From positions 62,001-126,000 of the forward strand of contig JBLIEQ010000001.1 of assembly GCA_047633175.1 (NCBI GenBank): DNA of 64,000 nt, given 5' to 3'. This DNA comes from Motiliproteus sp047633175. Lineage in GTDB: Bacteria; Pseudomonadota; Gammaproteobacteria; Pseudomonadales; Balneatricaceae. Below are positions 61,428 to 64,000 of the stretch, one piece after another; position 1 is the stretch's first letter; the number at the start of each line of letters is the position of its first letter. The notes under the pieces are model-generated. The model saw only the letters and a list, made by a program, of their open reading frames with translations. It searched no databases and was not told where the DNA came from. A program made the translations under genes and the position numbers.

Positions 61428-63395
61428 CTACAGAACCAGGCGGCGCACATCGCTCAGCAGTTTACCCAGCGTGGTCATAAACATGCCGGCATCAACACCA
61501 TTGATGGCACGGTGATCATAGGAGAGCGCCAGAGGCAGCATCTTACGCGGTACAAACTCTTTGCCATTCCAGACCGGCTTGATGTCTGCACGCGAGACGC
61601 CCAGAATTCCAACTTCAGGGGCCGATACGATCGGCGTAAAGCCGGTGCCGCCGATATTACCCAGGCTGGAGATCGTAAAGCAGCCACCCTGCATCTCGGC
61701 GGGCGTCAACTTACGCGCTTTCGCCTTAGCACCCAACTCAGCCGCTTCTGCCGCCAGCTGGTAGATAGACTTCTTATCCACATCCTTGATGACCGGTACC
61801 ATCAGCCCCGCCGGCGTATCCATCGCCACCCCGATATTGATGAACTTCTTATGAACGATATGTTCACCGTCAGAATGCATCGATACGTTGAAGTTAGGAT
61901 GCGCCTTCAAGGCGGCCGCGACAGCCTTAAGCAGGAATGGCAGCGGTGTTACCCGCACACCCGCCTTCTCTGCATCGGCCTTAATATCCCCTCGGAACTT
62001 CTCCAGCTCGGTGATATCGATATCATCGAACTGCGTTACATGGGGAATATTCAGCCAGCAACGGGTCATGTTGGCTGCGGTGAGCTTCTTGATCTTGGAC
62101 ATCTTCTCCAGCTCGATCTCGCCGAACTTGGAAAAATCAATCGCTGGGATCGCCGGAATACCAGAACCGCCGGAAAGAGCAGCAGTTGCAGCAGCCTGAG
62201 GCTTGGCCGCACCTGCTAACGCCTGTTTCACGTAAGCCTGAACGTCCTCCTTGAGAATCCGTGCTTTGGGACCACTGCCTTTGACTAAGGCCAGATCAAC
62301 GCCGAATTGACGCGCAATCGCGCGCACCGCAGGACCGGCATGCACATTCTTGTTTGCCTGTTCGAGCTTGGCCAGGTCCTTAGACGGGGCCTTGGCTGCT
62401 GGCGCACTAGCAGCCGCGGGAGCTGCCGCAGCAACAGGAGCAGGTGCCGCGGCCGCAGGAGCCGAAGCAACTGCGCCACCGGCAACTTCCAGCTCCAGGA
62501 TCAGATCCCCTTCGCTGACGGTGTCACCCTCTTTAATCTTGACCGATTTAACAACACCGCCCTTGGGGGCCGGCACTTCCATCGAGGCCTTGTCAGTTTC
62601 CAGCACGATCACTGAATCGCCTTCCGCGATGGTATCGCCTGCTTTGACGCAGACCTCGATTACGTCGACATTTTCACTGCCGCCGATATCGGGCACCGTC
62701 ACCGGCTCTACGCCACCTGCGACAGGGGCTGCAGCGACAGGAGCCGCAGCAGCAGGTGCCGCAGTGACAGGTGCCGCAGCCACTGGAGCAGGTGCAGCCG
62801 CACCACCGGCAACCTCAAGCTCAAGGATCAGATCCCCTTCGCTGACGGTACCGCCCTCGGTGACACTGATGGACTTGACCACCCCACCCTTAGGCGCCGG
62901 GACTTCCATCGAAGCCTTGTCGGTCTCCAGCACGATCAGCGAATCGCCTTCCGCGATGGTATCGCCCACTTTGACGCAAACCTCGATCACGTCGACATTT
63001 TCACCGCCGCCGATATCCGGCACTGTCACCGCTTCCACACTGCCCGCTGCCGTAGCTGCAGGCGCCGCAGCAGATGCCGGTGTGGGTGCAGCAGCCGCAG
63101 GAGCCGCCGCAGCAGATGCCGGTGCGGGTGCTGCAGCCGCAGGAGCCGCCGCAGCCGCGCCGGTCTCCAGCTCGACAATCACGTCACCCTCTTTGCAGGT
63201 ATCGCCTTCTTTGATCAATATTTTGGTGATGACACCGCCCTCGGAGGCGGGTACTTCCATCGAAGCCTTGTCGGTTTCCAATACAATCAAAGAGTCACCC
63301 TCTTTAATCGTATCGCCAACCTTGACGCAAACCTCAATAACATCGACGGCATCATCGCTGCCAATATCCGGAACACTGATGTTTGTCACGCTCAC
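61428..63395 (-). CDS. aceF: Pyruvate dehydrogenase E2 (dihydrolipoyllysine acetyltransferase) with three lipoyl domains
   Basis: 655 aa. Three lipoyl domains (about 4-75, 117-190, 228-300), each with the lipoylated Lys in DKASMEVPA, are joined by Ala/Pro-rich linkers. The peripheral subunit-binding domain (about 350-388, HAGPAVRAIARQFGVDLALVKGSG) and the catalytic domain follow, ending with the DHRAINGVDAG active-site His and Asp. It transfers acetyl groups to CoA. Domains 2 and 3 are very alike, as usual in enterobacterial-type AceF. It is preceded by aceE with 41 bp spacing. Confidence 0.95.
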   Translation of the reverse strand: MSVTNISVPDIGSDDAVDVIEVCVKVGDTIKEGDSLIVLETDKASMEVPASEGGVITKILIKEGDTCKEGDVIVELETGAAAAAPAAAAPAPASAAAAPAAAAPTPASAAAPAATAAGSVEAVTVPDIGGGENVDVIEVCVKVGDTIAEGDSLIVLETDKASMEVPAPKGGVVKSISVTEGGTVSEGDLILELEVAGGAAAPAPVAAAPVTAAPAAAAPVAAAPVAGGVEPVTVPDIGGSENVDVIEVCVKAGDTIAEGDSVIVLETDKASMEVPAPKGGVVKSVKIKEGDTVSEGDLILELEVAGGAVASAPAAAAPAPVAAAAPAAASAPAAKAPSKDLAKLEQANKNVHAGPAVRAIARQFGVDLALVKGSGPKARILKEDVQAYVKQALAGAAKPQAAATAALSGGSGIPAIPAIDFSKFGEIELEKMSKIKKLTAANMTRCWLNIPHVTQFDDIDITELEKFRGDIKADAEKAGVRVTPLPFLLKAVAAALKAHPNFNVSMHSDGEHIVHKKFINIGVAMDTPAGLMVPVIKDVDKKSIYQLAAEAAELGAKAKARKLTPAEMQGGCFTISSLGNIGGTGFTPIVSAPEVGILGVSRADIKPVWNGKEFVPRKMLPLALSYDHRAINGVDAGMFMTTLGKLLSDVRRLVL

Positions 63396-63436
63396 TGTGT
63401 TATCCCTCTGGTAATCTCGTGTTCAATCGCTGGCCG

Positions 63437-64000
63437 TTACACGGTCGTCGGATTCGGCTTTTCAGGATTGATATTATATTTCTTGATCGCCGCACTGACG
63501 TCAGCAGGCTTAATCGTGCCCTCATCGGCCAAGGCTTTAAGCGCTGCCACAACGACGTAGTAGCGATTCACCTCGAAGAATTCCCGCAGCTTGGCACGAG
63601 TATCACTACGACCGAAGCCATCGGTACCCAGCACTCGGTAAAGGCCCGGGACGAACTCGCGGATCTGATCAGGGTAGGATTTAATGTAATCGGTCGAGGC
63701 AATAACGGGCCCCTCGGCATCATTCAGGCACTGAGTCACGTAGGGCACTCGTGGCTGATCTTCCGGATGCAGCATATTCCAGCGCGAACAATCGAGCGCG
63801 TCACGACGCAATTCGTTAAAGCTGGTCGCGCTCCAGACATCGGACTCGACACCGTAGTCGGCACGCAGAATATCAGCCGCCGCACGCACTTCACGCAGGA
63901 TCGTGCCGCTGCCCAGCAGCTGGACTCGCTTCTTGGCGCCGGCCTTGCCCTCTTCCAGCTTGTACAGACCCTTGATAATGCCTGCCTCGGAACCGGCCGG
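63437..64000 (-). CDS. aceE: Pyruvate dehydrogenase E1 component (AceE), C-terminal part
   Basis: Partial gene; the reading frame is open across the window edge (the edge codons read PAGSEAGIIKGLYKLEEG). Seen are VQLLGSGTILREV, DILRADYGVESDVWSATSFNELRRD and VPGLYRVLGTDGFGRSDTRAKLREFFEV, which are the C-terminal thiamine-enzyme parts of homodimeric AceE. It is transcribed into aceF. Confidence 0.94.
   Translation of the reverse strand, partial: PAGSEAGIIKGLYKLEEGKAGAKKRVQLLGSGTILREVRAAADILRADYGVESDVWSATSFNELRRDALDCSRWNMLHPEDQPRVPYVTQCLNDAEGPVIASTDYIKSYPDQIREFVPGLYRVLGTDGFGRSDTRAKLREFFEVNRYYVVVAALKALADEGTIKPADVSAAIKKYNINPEKPNPTTV

Noticed and set aside
62350..63414. 354-codon plus-strand frame opposite aceF
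   Set aside because: Ala/Ser/Thr low-complexity shadow of the lipoyl-domain linkers and repeats; aceF on the other strand is certain.

Overview
The window looks like chromosomal DNA of a marine gammaproteobacterium, most like the Oceanospirillales/Pseudomonadales side of the class. This rests on gene content and not on any database search: a BCCT transporter, an OpuB-type betaine transporter, a DddP-like M24 protein, a pqqABCDE-H operon in the Pseudomonas order, prkA-yeaH-spoVR, a canonical FtsA/FtsZ pair, AceE/AceF with three lipoyl domains, and REP-like sequences resembling those of Pseudomonas. There is no prophage, CRISPR array or intact insertion sequence. The mobile DNA I can see is a small MITE-like family (two copies), REP-like repeats and one apparent two-gene insertion. 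Layout, 0-9 kb: a quaternary-amine type uptake and catabolic region. An ABC permease and binding protein (OpuBB/OpuBC-like) are followed by a 2-oxoglutarate oxygenase and a DddP-like M24 protein. That pair is bracketed by about 90 bp direct repeats of the 3' end and hairpin of the binding-protein gene. Next come a C-N hydrolase, a GlxA-type regulator, an MmgE/PrpD protein and a broken LigI-like amidohydrolase. 9-27 kb: a long minus-strand block. It holds pqqA-B-(MITE)-C-D-E-pqqH, then a tightly packed five-gene operon (PhnD-like binding protein, GGDEF-EAL protein, monohaem cytochrome, TsdA-like dihaem cytochrome, SulP permease). Beyond these are an ExaC-type aldehyde dehydrogenase, a YhbP-like flavoprotein, UbiX, a second MITE copy and an MscS channel with a cyclic-nucleotide domain. 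27-45 kb: an ice-binding-domain (DUF3494) lipoprotein, a GlsB/YeaQ protein, a CBS/DUF294 protein with a DnaQ-like exonuclease, and a BCCT carrier. These are followed by an ethylbenzene-dehydrogenase-type haem protein with a membrane cytochrome, a Ugp-like ABC operon with a GpdQ-like phosphodiesterase, an ACT protein, a fusion of a cytochrome-b-like membrane anchor with a 2Fe-2S ferredoxin and an adenylate cyclase, and a thioredoxin-like protein. 45-64 kb: an RND efflux operon with a divergent TetR regulator, tRNA-Ser(GGA), ftsA-ftsZ away from the usual dcw neighbours, prkA-yeaH-spoVR, a VanZ-like protein, and aceF with the 3' part of aceE. How the parts relate: PQQ biosynthesis, the ExaC-like aldehyde dehydrogenase and cytochromes fit periplasmic quinoprotein oxidation, although no quinoprotein gene is in the window. 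The OpuB and BCCT carriers fit osmolyte (betaine/DMSP-like) use. The cyclase fusion, the cNMP-gated MscS and the CBS/DUF294 protein suggest cyclic-nucleotide signalling. Points most worth a second look are the PhnD/GGDEF-EAL/cytochrome/SulP operon, the redox-cyclase fusion, the repeat-flanked DddP-like insertion, the MITE family with an 8-bp target duplication, and the isolated ftsA-ftsZ pair. A further genome-wide trait is the unusual number of short in-phase tandem duplications, many at gene starts or ends.
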